A stretch of DNA of 64,000 nt from Bradyrhizobium sp. KBS0727 (GCF_005937885.2 NZ_CP042176.1:3591501-3655500), one strand, 5' to 3'; shown: positions 19,505 to 29,790, numbered from the stretch's first letter. Notes: generated from the sequence alone by a model not told the origin. Program-made: numbers and translations.

Positions 19505-21229
19505 ATGGACGCCAAGGCCAACATCAAGAGCAGGTTGCCGAGCCGTCACGTGACGGAGGGGCCCGAGCGCGCGCCCCATCGGTCCTATCTGTACGCGATG
19601 GGTCTGACCACCCAGCAGATTCACCAGCCCTTCGTCGGCGTGGCATCGTGCTGGAACGAGGCCGCCCCCTGCAACATTTCGCTGATGCGCCAGGCCCAGG
19701 CCGTGAAGAAGGGCGTTGCCTCAGCCGGCGGCACCCCGCGCGAATTCTGCACCATCACCGTCACCGACGGCATCGCCATGGGCCATGACGGCATGCGCTC
19801 GTCGCTGCCGTCGCGCGAATGCATCGCCGACTCGGTCGAACTGACCGTCCGCGGCCATTCCTATGACGCGCTGGTTGGCCTTGCCGGCTGCGACAAGTCG
19901 CTGCCGGGCATGATGATGGCGATGGTCCGGCTCAACGTGCCCTCGATCTTCATCTATGGCGGCTCGATTTTACCCGGCAATTTCCGTGGCCAGCAGGTCA
20001 CGGTGCAGGACATGTTCGAGGCCGTCGGCAAGCATTCGGTCGGTGAGATGTCGGACGCCGACCTCGATGAAATCGAGCGCGTGGCCTGTCCGTCAGCCGG
20101 CGCGTGCGGCGCACAATTCACCGCCAACACCATGGCGACGGTGTCGGAGGCGATCGGGCTGGCGCTGCCTTACTCGGCGGGCGCCCCGGCTCCTTACGAG
20201 ATCCGCGATGCGTTTTGCACCGCCGCGGGCGAGAAGGTCATGGACCTGATCGCGCTCAATATCCGCCCGCGCGACATCGTTACCCGCCGCGCGCTGGAGA
20301 ACGCCGCCGCCGTGGTCGCTGCGTCGGGCGGGTCGACCAATGCTGCGCTGCACCTGCCGGCCATTGCCCACGAATGCGGTATCAAGTTTGACTTATTCGA
20401 CGTCGCCGAAATCTTCAAAAAGACTCCGTATGTCGCCGATTTGAAGCCGGGTGGCCGTTATGTTGCCAAAGACATGTTTGAAGTTGGTGGCATACCGCTT
20501 CTGATGAAAACGCTGCTCGACAATGGCCATCTGCACGGAGACTGCATTACCGTCACGGGCCGGACGATCGCCGAAAACCTCAAGAGCGTAAAATGGAATC
20601 CGCACCAGGATGTGGTGCGGTCCGCCGACAAGCCGATCACCGTCACCGGCGGTGTGGTCGGCCTGAAGGGAAATCTTGCGCCTGAGGGCGCGATCGTGAA
20701 GGTCGCGGGCATGTCGAAGCTGAAATTTACCGGTCCCGCCCGCTGCTTCGATCGCGAAGAAGATGCCTTCGAGTCGGTGCAGAAGAAAACCTACAAAGAG
20801 GGCGAGGTCATCGTGATCCGCTACGAGGGGCCGCGTGGCGGTCCCGGCATGCGGGAAATGCTGTCCACGACCGCGGCCCTGACCGGGCAGGGCATGGGCG
20901 GCAAGGTCGCCCTGATCACGGACGGCCGGTTCTCCGGCGCCACCCGCGGGTTCTGTATCGGCCATGTCGGACCGGAAGCGGCGGTGGGCGGCCCGATCGC
21001 CCTGTTGCAGGATGGTGACATCATCGAGATCGATGCTGACGTCGGGACTCTTAACGTAAATTTGACCGACGCCGAGCTCGCAGAACGTAAGACCAAATGG
21101 CGGCCTCGCGCGACCAACCATACGTCGGGTGCGCTGTGGAAATACGCCCAGCAGGTTGGGCCGGCGGTGGATGGGGCTGTAACCCATCCGGGCGGTGCGC
21201 ACGAGAAACAGTGTTATGCGGACATCTAG
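19505..21229 (+). CDS. ilvD: Dihydroxy-acid dehydratase
   Basis: This enzyme dehydrates 2,3-dihydroxy-3-methylbutanoate and its homologue, the penultimate step of valine and isoleucine synthesis, using an Fe-S cluster. The 574-residue product has the cysteine-bearing segments ASCWNEAAPCN, GLAGCDKSLPG and CPSAGACGAQFTANTM, and the later GRFSGATRGFCIGHVGPEA. The ATG at 19505 gives the usual N terminus; the open frame further upstream (to 19352) is not conserved-looking. The 164-bp leader holds a small stem (TGTTGCG / CGCAACA at 19385-19402) of unknown meaning. The last 14 bp overlap the next gene. Confidence 0.95.
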   Translation: MDAKANIKSRLPSRHVTEGPERAPHRSYLYAMGLTTQQIHQPFVGVASCWNEAAPCNISLMRQAQAVKKGVASAGGTPREFCTITVTDGIAMGHDGMRSSLPSRECIADSVELTVRGHSYDALVGLAGCDKSLPGMMMAMVRLNVPSIFIYGGSILPGNFRGQQVTVQDMFEAVGKHSVGEMSDADLDEIERVACPSAGACGAQFTANTMATVSEAIGLALPYSAGAPAPYEIRDAFCTAAGEKVMDLIALNIRPRDIVTRRALENAAAVVAASGGSTNAALHLPAIAHECGIKFDLFDVAEIFKKTPYVADLKPGGRYVAKDMFEVGGIPLLMKTLLDNGHLHGDCITVTGRTIAENLKSVKWNPHQDVVRSADKPITVTGGVVGLKGNLAPEGAIVKVAGMSKLKFTGPARCFDREEDAFESVQKKTYKEGEVIVIRYEGPRGGPGMREMLSTTAALTGQGMGGKVALITDGRFSGATRGFCIGHVGPEAAVGGPIALLQDGDIIEIDADVGTLNVNLTDAELAERKTKWRPRATNHTSGALWKYAQQVGPAVDGAVTHPGGAHEKQCYADI

Positions 21230-22052
21230 GCGTATCATTCTTGCGTTGATGTTGGGGGCCGCGCCGGTGGCTGCTCCCGGATTCGCGTTTGATGGTGCGC
21301 CGACCACCCAGGATGCCGCGCTTCCTGTCGTGTCCCAGCCGGCTGCTGCAGCCCTCAATGCCCAGGCCCTGAAGAAGGTGGCGCCGTCGGCGGTGACGCC
21401 TGCCAGCGCGCCCTCGCTCAATTCGCTGCAATACGCCGCTGAAGGTGGTCACCCCGTCGCGCAGTGGAAGCTCGGCCGGATGTATGCCGACGGTGACGGC
21501 GTCATCCAGGACGACGTACGCGCGTTCGAATATTTCAGCCGCATCGCCAATGCGCATGCCGAGGACAGCCCGTCGGCGCCGCAGGCGGCGATCGTCGCCA
21601 ACGCCTTCGTCGCGCTGGGCCGCTACTACCTCAACGGCATTCCGAATTCGAAGATCAAGGCCGACACCGAGCGGGCGAGGGAGATGTTCTCCTACGCCGC
21701 GTCCTATTTCGGCAATGCGGATGCGCAATACGATCTGGCGCGGCTCTATCTGAAGACCCCTGATGCTTCGCGGGATGATTTCCGCTACGGCGCACGCTGG
21801 CTCGGTCTTGCCGCCCAGAAGGGCCAGCATCAGGCGCAGGCCCTGCTCGGCCAGATGCTGTTCAACGGCGACCGGCTGCCGCGTCAGGCCGCGCGGGGGC
21901 TGATGTGGCTGACCTTGGCCCGTGACAGCGCCACGGCCGACGAGGCCTGGATCAAGGAAAGCTACAACCGGGCGATCACCAAAGCGTCCGACGACGACCG
22001 CGCCATGGCGCTGCAGATGCTCGAGCACTGGGTGCAGGGCCGAAAAGACTGA
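21216..22052 (+). CDS. Exported Sel1-repeat (TPR-like) protein
   Basis: The 278-residue product has a signal peptide (about residues 1-25) and several Sel1-type helical repeats, such as GGHPVAQWKLGRMYADGDGV, the ALGRYYLNGIP unit, the NADAQYDLARLYLK unit and the GQHQAQALLGQMLFNGD unit, between about residues 80 and 235. Such proteins act as periplasmic scaffolds in envelope signalling or assembly; the partner is unknown. The ATG at 21216 lies inside the end of ilvD (14-bp overlap), so the two are probably cotranscribed and translationally linked. A start at 21195 is possible but would lengthen the overlap. Confidence 0.8.
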   Translation: MRTSRRIILALMLGAAPVAAPGFAFDGAPTTQDAALPVVSQPAAAALNAQALKKVAPSAVTPASAPSLNSLQYAAEGGHPVAQWKLGRMYADGDGVIQDDVRAFEYFSRIANAHAEDSPSAPQAAIVANAFVALGRYYLNGIPNSKIKADTERAREMFSYAASYFGNADAQYDLARLYLKTPDASRDDFRYGARWLGLAAQKGQHQAQALLGQMLFNGDRLPRQAARGLMWLTLARDSATADEAWIKESYNRAITKASDDDRAMALQMLEHWVQGRKD

Positions 22053-22103
22053 GACCGCAGAGACCAATTCTCCGGCAGAGGCGCTCTTGCGCCTGTCCGG
22101 CGC

Positions 22104-22895
22104 TCAGCCCGTCTCCAGGTCGAAATCCGCCCACACCGGCACATGATCCGACGGCTTCTCCCAAGCGCGCACGTAGCTGTCGATGCCGACATCGGTGAGC
22201 CGGTCGCTGGCCTGCGGCGACAGCAGCAAATGGTCGATCCGGATGCCCCAGTTCTTCTGCCAGGCGCCGGCCTGGTAATCCCAGAACGTGTACTGGCCGG
22301 GTGCGTCGGTCACCGCGCGTAGCGCATCGGTCAGCCCGAGGCCGAGCAGGGACTGGAACGCCTCGCGGGTTTCGGGGCGGAACAACGCATCGTTGGCCCA
22401 GGCGGCGGGGTTATAGACGTCCTGGGCCGCCGGAATGACGTTGAAGTCGCCGGCGAGAATGAACGGTTCTTCCGCTTTAAGTCGCTCGCGGGAGTACTCA
22501 AGAAGTCGCGACATCCATTTGAGTTTGTACGGATATTTATCGGTGTCCGGTGGGTTGCCGTTGGGCAGATAGAGGCAGGCGATCCGCAGGACGCCGGATT
22601 TCAACGTGACCACGCCTTCGAGAAAGCGCGCATGGGCGTCCTCGTCGTCGCCGGCGAGGCCCGATTTGGTTTCCTCGAACGGCAGCTTCGACAACAGCGC
22701 GACGCCGTTGAAGGTTTTCTGGCCATGGGTGACGACGTTGTACCCGAGCGCTTCGATCTCCAGCCTGGGAAAGGCGTCATCGACGCATTTGATCTCCTGC
22801 AGGCAGACGATGTCCGGCGAGCAGTCCCTGAGCCAGCTGACGAGATGCTCGATCCGTTGCCGGACCGAATTGACGTTCCACGTAGCAATACGCAT
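22104..22895 (-). CDS. xthA: Exodeoxyribonuclease III (AP endonuclease)
   Basis: This DNA-repair nuclease cuts at abasic sites and trims 3' ends in base-excision repair. The 263-residue product shows the family order: MRIATWNVNSVRQR with the metal-binding Asn, CLQEIKC with the catalytic Glu, LAGDFNVIPAAQD with Asp and Asn, and the C-terminal SDHVPVWADF with the catalytic His. The length fits the ExoIII group. It converges with the Sel1 gene (51 bp gap) and diverges from the RND adaptor gene. Confidence 0.94.
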   Translation of the reverse strand: MRIATWNVNSVRQRIEHLVSWLRDCSPDIVCLQEIKCVDDAFPRLEIEALGYNVVTHGQKTFNGVALLSKLPFEETKSGLAGDDEDAHARFLEGVVTLKSGVLRIACLYLPNGNPPDTDKYPYKLKWMSRLLEYSRERLKAEEPFILAGDFNVIPAAQDVYNPAAWANDALFRPETREAFQSLLGLGLTDALRAVTDAPGQYTFWDYQAGAWQKNWGIRIDHLLLSPQASDRLTDVGIDSYVRAWEKPSDHVPVWADFDLETG

Positions 22896-23049
22896 TCAAA
22901 TGACCCGGATCGTAACCACACATTTTCGCTTTGCTGGCATACCATGCGCCGCAAGCCTGTGGTAACCGTCTAGAAATAAGGCGCAAAAGTCGCCGTCAAG
23001 GGGTCGGAAACCGTCGTCCCGTCCTTTGCGGGCGGCGGACGTGAAAATT

Positions 23050-24180
23050 ATGAAAAAAAATCACTTGATCGTTTTTGCCGGCGTCATCGGCATTGCCGCG
23101 GTGGCCGCCTATGCAACCCGCTCGACCTGGATGGGCGGCGGGGCCACGGCGCAGGGGCCGCAGCGGCCGCGCATGGTCTCGGTCGAACTGGCCAAGGCCG
23201 AGCGCAAAACCGTCCCCGTCGACGTCGATGCGATCGGGACCGTGACGCCAATCTCCAGCGTGGCGCTGAAATCGCGGGTCGAGACCACCATCGTCTCGGT
23301 GCATTTCGAGGACGGCGCCAAGGTCGCGGAAGGCGATCTGTTGTTCACGCTCGACAGCCGCCAGATCGACGCCCAGATCGAGCAGGCCGAGGGGACGCTG
23401 GCCAAGGATCAGGCGCAGCTCGAGGGTGCCCAGCGCGATCTCCGCCGCTTCACCGACCTGGTCGGCAAGGGCGCCACCACGCAGGTCAACGTTGATAACG
23501 CCAAGACGCAGTCCGACACCCTGTCCGCCACTATCAAGGCCGATCAGGCGGCGCTGGACAATCTGAAGGTCCAGAAAAGCTACACCCTGATCCGTGCGCC
23601 GTTTGCAGGCCGGATCAGCGCCGCCAACGTAAAGGTCGGCAATTTCGTGCGGCCGGCCGATACCGCGGCGCTCGCCGTGATCAACCAGATGGCGCCTGTT
23701 TACGTGACCTTCGCCGTTCCGCAGCGCGTGCTGGTCGACCTGCGCGAGGCAATGGCCAAGGGCGATTCCGGGGTCGCCGCGACGATCCCGGGCCACCAGC
23801 GTTCCGAGAGCGGCAAGGTCGCGATGGTCGAGAACACCGTGGACGCCACCACGGGCATGGTGACCGTGCGCGGCATCATGAACAACGAGAACGAGACGCT
23901 GTGGCCGGGGACCCTGGTCGCGACCAAGCTCGTGATCCGCAATGAAGACGCCATCGTGGTGCCCACGGTCGCCGTGCAGCGCAGCCAGAACGGCAACTAT
24001 GTGTTTGTCGTCAAGGACGGCGCCGCCAAGGTCCAGCCGGTCAAGGTCGATCGGACCTCGCAGGGCGTTTCGGTGATTTCCGAAGGGCTGACCGGCGACG
24101 AAAGCGTTGTGGTCGACGGACAATTGCTGCTGTCGAACGGGGCGCGGGTCGAGCCGCGGGCCAAGAAGGCCGGGGCGTAA
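23050..24180 (+). CDS. RND efflux periplasmic adaptor (HlyD/MdtA type)
   Basis: This membrane-fusion protein links an RND pump to an outer-membrane channel. The 376-residue product has an N-terminal membrane or signal segment (about residues 5-22), a first lipoyl half (ALKSRVETTIVSVHFEDGAKV), a helical hairpin (about 100-175), a second lipoyl half (IRAPFAGRISAANVKVGNFV), and beta-barrel and membrane-proximal domains. The start is the ATG at 23050 or the GTG three codons upstream, which has GGCGGCGG before it. It sits 3 bp before the pump gene, so the two form an operon. No TolC-type channel gene is present here. Confidence 0.9.
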   Translation: MKKNHLIVFAGVIGIAAVAAYATRSTWMGGGATAQGPQRPRMVSVELAKAERKTVPVDVDAIGTVTPISSVALKSRVETTIVSVHFEDGAKVAEGDLLFTLDSRQIDAQIEQAEGTLAKDQAQLEGAQRDLRRFTDLVGKGATTQVNVDNAKTQSDTLSATIKADQAALDNLKVQKSYTLIRAPFAGRISAANVKVGNFVRPADTAALAVINQMAPVYVTFAVPQRVLVDLREAMAKGDSGVAATIPGHQRSESGKVAMVENTVDATTGMVTVRGIMNNENETLWPGTLVATKLVIRNEDAIVVPTVAVQRSQNGNYVFVVKDGAAKVQPVKVDRTSQGVSVISEGLTGDESVVVDGQLLLSNGARVEPRAKKAGA

Positions 24181-24183
24181 CCG

Positions 24184-27100
24184 ATGACGCTCTCCGAGCT
24201 CTGCATTCGCCGCCCGGTCATGACGACGCTGATCACGGCGTCGATCATCGCCTTCGGCGTGTTCGGTTTCCGCCTGCTGCCGGTGTCGGCGCTGCCGCGG
24301 GTCGATTTTCCGACGATCGCGGTCAGCGCGACCTTGCCGGGTGCGAGCGCGGATACCATGGCGGCTTCGGTCGCCGGCATCATCGAGCGGCAGCTCTCGA
24401 CCATTGCCGGCATCTCGTCGATGTCGTCGAGTTCCTCGCAGGGCACCAGCGTCATCACCATTCAGTTCGACCTCAACCGCAACATCGATGCCGCGGCGCT
24501 GGACGTGCAGACCGCATTGACGATCGCGCAACGCCGGCTGCCGATCGAAATGACGATCCCGCCGAGTTTCCGCAAAGTGAACCCGGCCGACTTCCCGGTG
24601 CTGTTCGTCTCGCTCGGTTCGGCGACGCTGCCGCTGTCGGCGGTCAACGAATACGGCGACATCACCATCGGGCAGGCGCTATCGCAAATTCCCGGCGTCG
24701 CGCAGGTGCTGATCTACGGGGCGCAGAAATTCGCCATCCGCGTCCAGGCCGATCCCGAAGCCGCGGCGGCGCGCGGGCTGTCGCTTGAGGACATCAGGAC
24801 CGCGGTATCGCGGGCAAATTCGTCGACGCCGGTCGGCACCCTGAACGGGCCGAAGCAGGACGTCGCGCTGCAGGCCTCCGGGCAGATGGACAAGGCGATC
24901 GACTACCGGCAGGTCGTGGTGGCCTGGCGCAACGGCTCGCCGGTCAAGCTCGACGAAGTCGCGCGGATCTATGACAGCGTCGAGAACGACAAGATCGCGA
25001 CCTGGCTGAACGACGAGCGGGCCATCGTGCTGGCCATCCAGAAGCAGCCGGATGCCAATACGGTGGCTGTGGTCGATTCCGTGCTGGCCAAGCTGCCGGC
25101 GCTGCGCGCGCAGATTCCACCGTCGGTTTCGATCAATGTGATGATGGATCGTTCGATATCCGTCCGTCAGGCGGTCGCCGATGTCGAGGAAACGCTGCTG
25201 ATCGCCGTGGCCCTCGTGATTCTGGTGATCTTCCTGTTCCTGCGCTCGGCGTCCGCGACCTTCATTCCGGCGCTGGCGGTTCCGATCTCGCTGTTCGGCA
25301 CCTGTGCGGTCATGTACGCGCTGGACTATTCGATCAACAACATGACGCTGCTGGCGCTGACGCTGTCGGTCGGCTTCGTGGTCGACGATGCCATCGTCAT
25401 GCTGGAAAACATCGTTCGTCACATCGAACACGGCATGCGGCCCTATGAGGCTGCGCTGAAAGGTGCGCGCGAGATCGGCTTTACGATCATCTCGATCACC
25501 TTCTCGCTGATCGCGGTGTTCATTCCCGTGCTCTTGATGGGCGGCATTGTCGGCCGGGTGTTCCGCGAGTTCGCGGTGACGGTATCGGTGGCGATCATCG
25601 TATCCGGCTTCGTGTCCCTGACCCTGACGCCGATGCTGTGCGCACGCGTGTTGCGGGCGCATGATGCGACCAAGAAGCCGAATGTCGTGCTTCGCGTGTT
25701 CGAGGCGATGTTCGAGTCCTGGCTGCGCGCCTACGAATGGGCGCTCGACCGGGTGCTGGCGCACAAGGCGTTGATGCTGGTCGTGACGCTGGCGACGCTG
25801 GGTGGCACGGTCTACCTCTACATGATCGTGCCGAAGGGCTTCTTCCCGCAGGAGGACACCGGCTTTTTGATCGGCGTGACCGAAGCCGCCACCGACACCT
25901 CGTTCGAGGCCATGAAGGTGCGGCAGCAGGCGCTGGTCGAAGTGCTGAAATCCGATCCCGCGATTGAGTACATCAACTCCACCGTCGGCTCGGGTGGCCC
26001 CAATGCGACCGCCAATTACGGCCGCCTGTTCATCGCGCTGAAGCCGCAGAAGACGCGTGACAACGCCGCCGTCGTGATCGGACGTTTGCGCACCAAGGCG
26101 CGACAGATTCCGGGCATGCAGGCGTTCTTCCAGAGCATCCAGAACCTCAATATCGGTGGCCGGATTTCGAAAAGCCAGTACCAGTACGTACTGCAGAGCG
26201 GCGATACCGAGTCGCTCTACCGGCTCGCGCCTGAGATGCGCGACAAAATCGAGAAGCTGCCGGGTCTGCTCGACGTCACCACCGACCTCTACATCAAGAA
26301 TCCGCAGATGACGGTCGACATCGACCGTGAAAAGGCCGCGGTCTACGGCATCACCGTCGATCAGGTGCGCAACCAGCTCTACAACGCCTATGGCGCGCGC
26401 CAGGTCGGCACCATCTACATGCCGACCAACGACTACCAGATCATCCTGGAAGTGCAGCCGCAGTTCCGTGTCGATCCGTCGGATCTCTCCAAGCTCTACA
26501 TGAAGACCCAGAACAACGTGACCATTCCGCTTGCAGCAGTTGCCAAACTGGTGCCTTCGGTGGGGCCGCTGCAGATCAACCACCAGGGCCAGCAGCCGGC
26601 GGTGACGATTTCCTTCAATCTCGCGCCGGGCTACTCGCTCGGCTATGCCACCGACAGCATCCGCGAACTCGAGCGTTCGTCAAACCTGCCGCCGACGATC
26701 TTCTCCGGCTTCTCGGGCACGGCGCAGGTCTTCGAGGACTCCAAGAGTGGGCAGGGCGTCCTGATCCTGGCGGCCATCTTCGCGGCCTTCGTCATCCTCG
26801 GCATTCTCTACGAGAGCTTCATCCACCCGATCACCATCATCTCCGGCCTGCCGTCGGCCGGCATCGGCGCGATCCTGACCCTGATGCTGTTCGGCATGGA
26901 GCTGTCGGTGATCGCGATGATCGGTATCGTGATGCTGGTTGGCATCGTCAAGAAGAACGCCATCATGATGGTGGATTTCGCGCTGGAACGCCGCCGCGTC
27001 GGTCTCAGCGCCGAGCATGCGATCCGCGAAGCGGCGCTGCTGCGTTTCCGTCCGATCATGATGACGACGTTTGCCGCGATCTTCGGCACGCTGCCGATCG

Positions 27101-27312
27101 CCATCGGCGCCGGCGCCGGCGCCGAACTGCGCCAGCCGCTCGGCGTCGCCGTGGTCGGCGGTCTCTGCGTGTCGCAATTGCTGACGCTGTTCATCACGCC
27201 TGTCATCTACATCTATCTCGATCGTGTCGATCGTCTGCTGAAGCGCCGGCTCGAACCGCAGCACGAGGAGACCGGCGAAGGCGAGCGGCCACATGTGGTT
27301 GCAGCCGAATGA
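24184..27312 (+). CDS. RND multidrug efflux transporter (MdtB/AcrB type)
   Basis: This is the inner-membrane proton-driven pump of a tripartite efflux system. The 1042-residue product has the standard length and duplicated layout of HAE1 proteins: a first transmembrane helix, a large periplasmic loop, a block of helices with the proton-relay segment VGFVVDDAIVMLENI, a second loop, and a second block (GIVMLVGIVKKNAIMMVDF). It pairs with the adaptor gene directly upstream. It resembles the MdtB/MdtC branch more than AcrB in its short N terminus (TLSELCIRRPVMTTL). Substrates cannot be inferred. A large open frame on the opposite strand is a shadow. Confidence 0.94.
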   Translation: MTLSELCIRRPVMTTLITASIIAFGVFGFRLLPVSALPRVDFPTIAVSATLPGASADTMAASVAGIIERQLSTIAGISSMSSSSSQGTSVITIQFDLNRNIDAAALDVQTALTIAQRRLPIEMTIPPSFRKVNPADFPVLFVSLGSATLPLSAVNEYGDITIGQALSQIPGVAQVLIYGAQKFAIRVQADPEAAAARGLSLEDIRTAVSRANSSTPVGTLNGPKQDVALQASGQMDKAIDYRQVVVAWRNGSPVKLDEVARIYDSVENDKIATWLNDERAIVLAIQKQPDANTVAVVDSVLAKLPALRAQIPPSVSINVMMDRSISVRQAVADVEETLLIAVALVILVIFLFLRSASATFIPALAVPISLFGTCAVMYALDYSINNMTLLALTLSVGFVVDDAIVMLENIVRHIEHGMRPYEAALKGAREIGFTIISITFSLIAVFIPVLLMGGIVGRVFREFAVTVSVAIIVSGFVSLTLTPMLCARVLRAHDATKKPNVVLRVFEAMFESWLRAYEWALDRVLAHKALMLVVTLATLGGTVYLYMIVPKGFFPQEDTGFLIGVTEAATDTSFEAMKVRQQALVEVLKSDPAIEYINSTVGSGGPNATANYGRLFIALKPQKTRDNAAVVIGRLRTKARQIPGMQAFFQSIQNLNIGGRISKSQYQYVLQSGDTESLYRLAPEMRDKIEKLPGLLDVTTDLYIKNPQMTVDIDREKAAVYGITVDQVRNQLYNAYGARQVGTIYMPTNDYQIILEVQPQFRVDPSDLSKLYMKTQNNVTIPLAAVAKLVPSVGPLQINHQGQQPAVTISFNLAPGYSLGYATDSIRELERSSNLPPTIFSGFSGTAQVFEDSKSGQGVLILAAIFAAFVILGILYESFIHPITIISGLPSAGIGAILTLMLFGMELSVIAMIGIVMLVGIVKKNAIMMVDFALERRRVGLSAEHAIREAALLRFRPIMMTTFAAIFGTLPIAIGAGAGAELRQPLGVAVVGGLCVSQLLTLFITPVIYIYLDRVDRLLKRRLEPQHEETGEGERPHVVAAE

Positions 27313-27327
27313 ATTCGGCTACGGATT

Positions 27328-27363
27328 GTTAACGCTGTCGCCGGGCGCGGCACGCAGTTAACG
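27328..27363 (+). promoter_or_regulatory. Paired GTTAACG sites upstream of hybrid kinase
   Basis: Two copies of GTTAACG lie at 27328-27334 and 27357-27363, 29 bp apart, in the 107-bp gap before the hybrid kinase gene. They could be regulator half-sites (the TTAAC core is used by CtrA), but this rests on two short words only. Confidence 0.25.
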
Positions 27364-27419
27364 CCGCCGAAGCGTTTGCTGGTCCTATCTGCCGATATCG
27401 CGCGGAAGGTTGGCCCAGC

Positions 27420-29774
27420 ATGAAATCCACTGTTGATCTGTTGACCGGTTCGGTCGTGCGCGGCGGTCCGCTGGGGAAGCCGTTCGCCTGGATCGGCGGA
27501 TTTTCTTCGATGGCCGGCATCGAGGCTGGCGAAATCACCGATCGCGAAATGAGCCGGATCCGCGCCAGGCAGATCGACGCCGTGACGCGGCTCGTGCCGG
27601 TCAGCATGACCGTCAATCTGATCACCGTTTCGATCGTGCTCGCGCTGTTCTGGAACACCGGCTCGAACGCCTTTCTGGGACTGTGGGCCCTGCTGATCGC
27701 GGCGGTCGCCCTGCTGGCGGCGCGGTCGTGGATACGGTCTCAACGCACCCGCCCGCAGCAGGCCTCCTTGGGGGCGATGCGCAACTCGACGCTGCAGGCC
27801 ATCTTTCTGGCGGCGATCTGGAGCGCGTTGCCGCTGGCGTTGCTCCCCAGATCAGGCCCGGCAGAGCAGATGATCATCGTCTGCCTGGTGGCCGGAATGA
27901 TTGCGGGCGGTGCCTTCACGCTGTCGACGATTTCCCGGGCGAGCCTGATGTACATCTGGACGATGGCTTTCGCATCGACTGGCGCGCTGCTGCTGTGCGG
28001 TGACAAAATCCATTTCTTCACCGCGGCGTTCCTGTTGCTGTTTGCCGGCTTCATGGCGCGCAACGTCGTTTCTCACGGCAATCTGTTCGCTGACAATCTG
28101 CGTGCCCAACTGCAGCTCGAGCGACAGACCGAGATCATCTCGCTGCTGCTCAAGGAATTCCAGGAAAACGCCAGCGACTGGCTGTGGCAGACCGATGCGC
28201 AGGGGCGGCTGATCGACGTACCGGAACGTTTCGCCGAAGTGGCGCAGGTGCCGCTGCCGCTGCTGAAGGGCGCGCATTTTTCCGAATTGCTGGAAATGCT
28301 GTGTCCCGACGACACGATCACGGCATCGAACATCGCAGCCTTGATGGAACGGCATGCGCCGTTCCACGAGATCAGCCTGCGTGTCGTCGCCGGCGGCGAG
28401 ACGCGGTTGTGGTCCTTGACGGCCAAGCCGATGGGCGACAGCGAAGGGCAGTTTCACGGCTATCGCGGCTTCGGCCGCGACGTCACCGAACGCTGGCGGG
28501 CGGAGCGGGCCGAGGCCGAAAGCCGGGCGAAGTCGGATTTCCTGGCCGTGATGAGCCACGAAATCCGCTCGCCCATGAACGGTGTGCTGGGGTTGGCCGC
28601 CATGCTGCTGGAAACCGCGCTCGATCCGGAACAGCGCCAGGCGGTCGCCACCATTCACGAATCCGGCGACAACCTGCTGCGGATCCTCAACGACATTCTC
28701 GATCTTTCGAAACTGGAGGCCGGGCGGTTCCAGTTCGAAGCCACGGACTTCTCGCCGATAGCGCTCGTCGAGGCCGTGGCCGCGGTGATCCGCAGCACTG
28801 CCGGCAACAAGGGACTGACGGTTACGATCGAACTCGACCCGGCACTGCCCGCATCCCTGCGCGGCGATGTCGCCCGAATCCGGCAGGTGTTGCTCAATCT
28901 TGCGTCTAACGCGGTGAAATTCACCGAACGCGGCAAGGTAACCATTGCAGCTCACTGCCACTCGCGCGGCGACATGCTGGCCCGGGTGGACTGGTGTGTC
29001 TCCGATACCGGTATCGGCATTGCTCCCGACCGGGTCGGCCGCCTGTTTACCGACTACGAGCAGGCCGACGCCTCGATCAATCGCCGCTTTGGCGGCACCG
29101 GCCTCGGGCTCGCGATTTCCCGGCGGATCATCGAACAGATGGGCGGCAAGATCGGTGTCACCTCGGTCCCGGAACAGGGCTCGACATTCCGGTTTTCACT
29201 GACATTGCCGTGGAGCGATACCTTCGTCGCCGAACCATCGAAGGACCGGGCTGGCGCCGACGATCTCAAGGCGCGGATTGCCGCGCAGGGCCGTCCGTTG
29301 CGGATCCTCATTGCCGAGGATGATGCGACCAACCGCTTGGTGGTCAGCAAGATGCTCCGGGAATTCGACATCGAAACCTGCATCGTGAGCGACGGCGCGC
29401 AGGCAATCGAGGCCGTGCTGGAAGCCGAATACGATCTGGTGCTGATGGATGTGCAGATGCCTGTCATGGACGGCCTCGCCGCGACGCGGGCGATCCGCTC
29501 GGGCGACTTCATGTCGCTGCCGATCGTAGCACTGACCGCCAACGCCTTCCCCGAAGACGCAAAACTGTGCCGCGAGGCCGGGATGTCGGACTTCCTCGCC
29601 AAGCCGCTGCGGAAGCAGATGCTGGTCGATGCCGTGTTGCGGGCGTTGGGTCGGGCGCGCGAGCCATCGGACGTGTCGCTGGAGCTGGCGCCAACGCTGG
29701 TGCCTGCCATGCCGGACACGGCGGAGCAGGGCGGCAAGGCTGCCGCGGAGCACGAAGTCCAGCCCGCGAGCTAG
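27420..29774 (+). CDS. Membrane hybrid sensor histidine kinase with receiver domain
   Basis: The 784-residue product has several hydrophobic helices (about residues 55-215) forming an N-terminal membrane sensor, a PAS-like domain (about 235-360, DWLWQTDAQGRLIDV), a dimerisation domain with His380 in FLAVMSHEIRSPMNG, a HATPase domain (NLASNAVKFT, DTGIGIAPD, GTGLGLAIS), and a C-terminal receiver domain with phospho-acceptor Asp677 in LVLMDVQMPVMDG. It is a self-contained phosphorelay kinase. No histidine phosphotransfer or output gene is adjacent. It follows the RND pump by 107 bp but likely has its own promoter. Confidence 0.92.
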   Translation: MKSTVDLLTGSVVRGGPLGKPFAWIGGFSSMAGIEAGEITDREMSRIRARQIDAVTRLVPVSMTVNLITVSIVLALFWNTGSNAFLGLWALLIAAVALLAARSWIRSQRTRPQQASLGAMRNSTLQAIFLAAIWSALPLALLPRSGPAEQMIIVCLVAGMIAGGAFTLSTISRASLMYIWTMAFASTGALLLCGDKIHFFTAAFLLLFAGFMARNVVSHGNLFADNLRAQLQLERQTEIISLLLKEFQENASDWLWQTDAQGRLIDVPERFAEVAQVPLPLLKGAHFSELLEMLCPDDTITASNIAALMERHAPFHEISLRVVAGGETRLWSLTAKPMGDSEGQFHGYRGFGRDVTERWRAERAEAESRAKSDFLAVMSHEIRSPMNGVLGLAAMLLETALDPEQRQAVATIHESGDNLLRILNDILDLSKLEAGRFQFEATDFSPIALVEAVAAVIRSTAGNKGLTVTIELDPALPASLRGDVARIRQVLLNLASNAVKFTERGKVTIAAHCHSRGDMLARVDWCVSDTGIGIAPDRVGRLFTDYEQADASINRRFGGTGLGLAISRRIIEQMGGKIGVTSVPEQGSTFRFSLTLPWSDTFVAEPSKDRAGADDLKARIAAQGRPLRILIAEDDATNRLVVSKMLREFDIETCIVSDGAQAIEAVLEAEYDLVLMDVQMPVMDGLAATRAIRSGDFMSLPIVALTANAFPEDAKLCREAGMSDFLAKPLRKQMLVDAVLRALGRAREPSDVSLELAPTLVPAMPDTAEQGGKAAAEHEVQPAS

Positions 29775-29790
29775 CCGGGGAACAGCAGGG

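Noticed and set aside
22996..24531. 511-codon minus-strand frame over the adaptor gene
   Set aside because: It covers the adaptor and start of the pump in antisense and shows no protein family features.
24679..26583. 634-codon minus-strand frame inside the RND pump gene
   Set aside because: Its composition (very high His, Arg, Asp, Gln) is that of an antisense shadow of a high-GC gene; the plus-strand pump has all family motifs.
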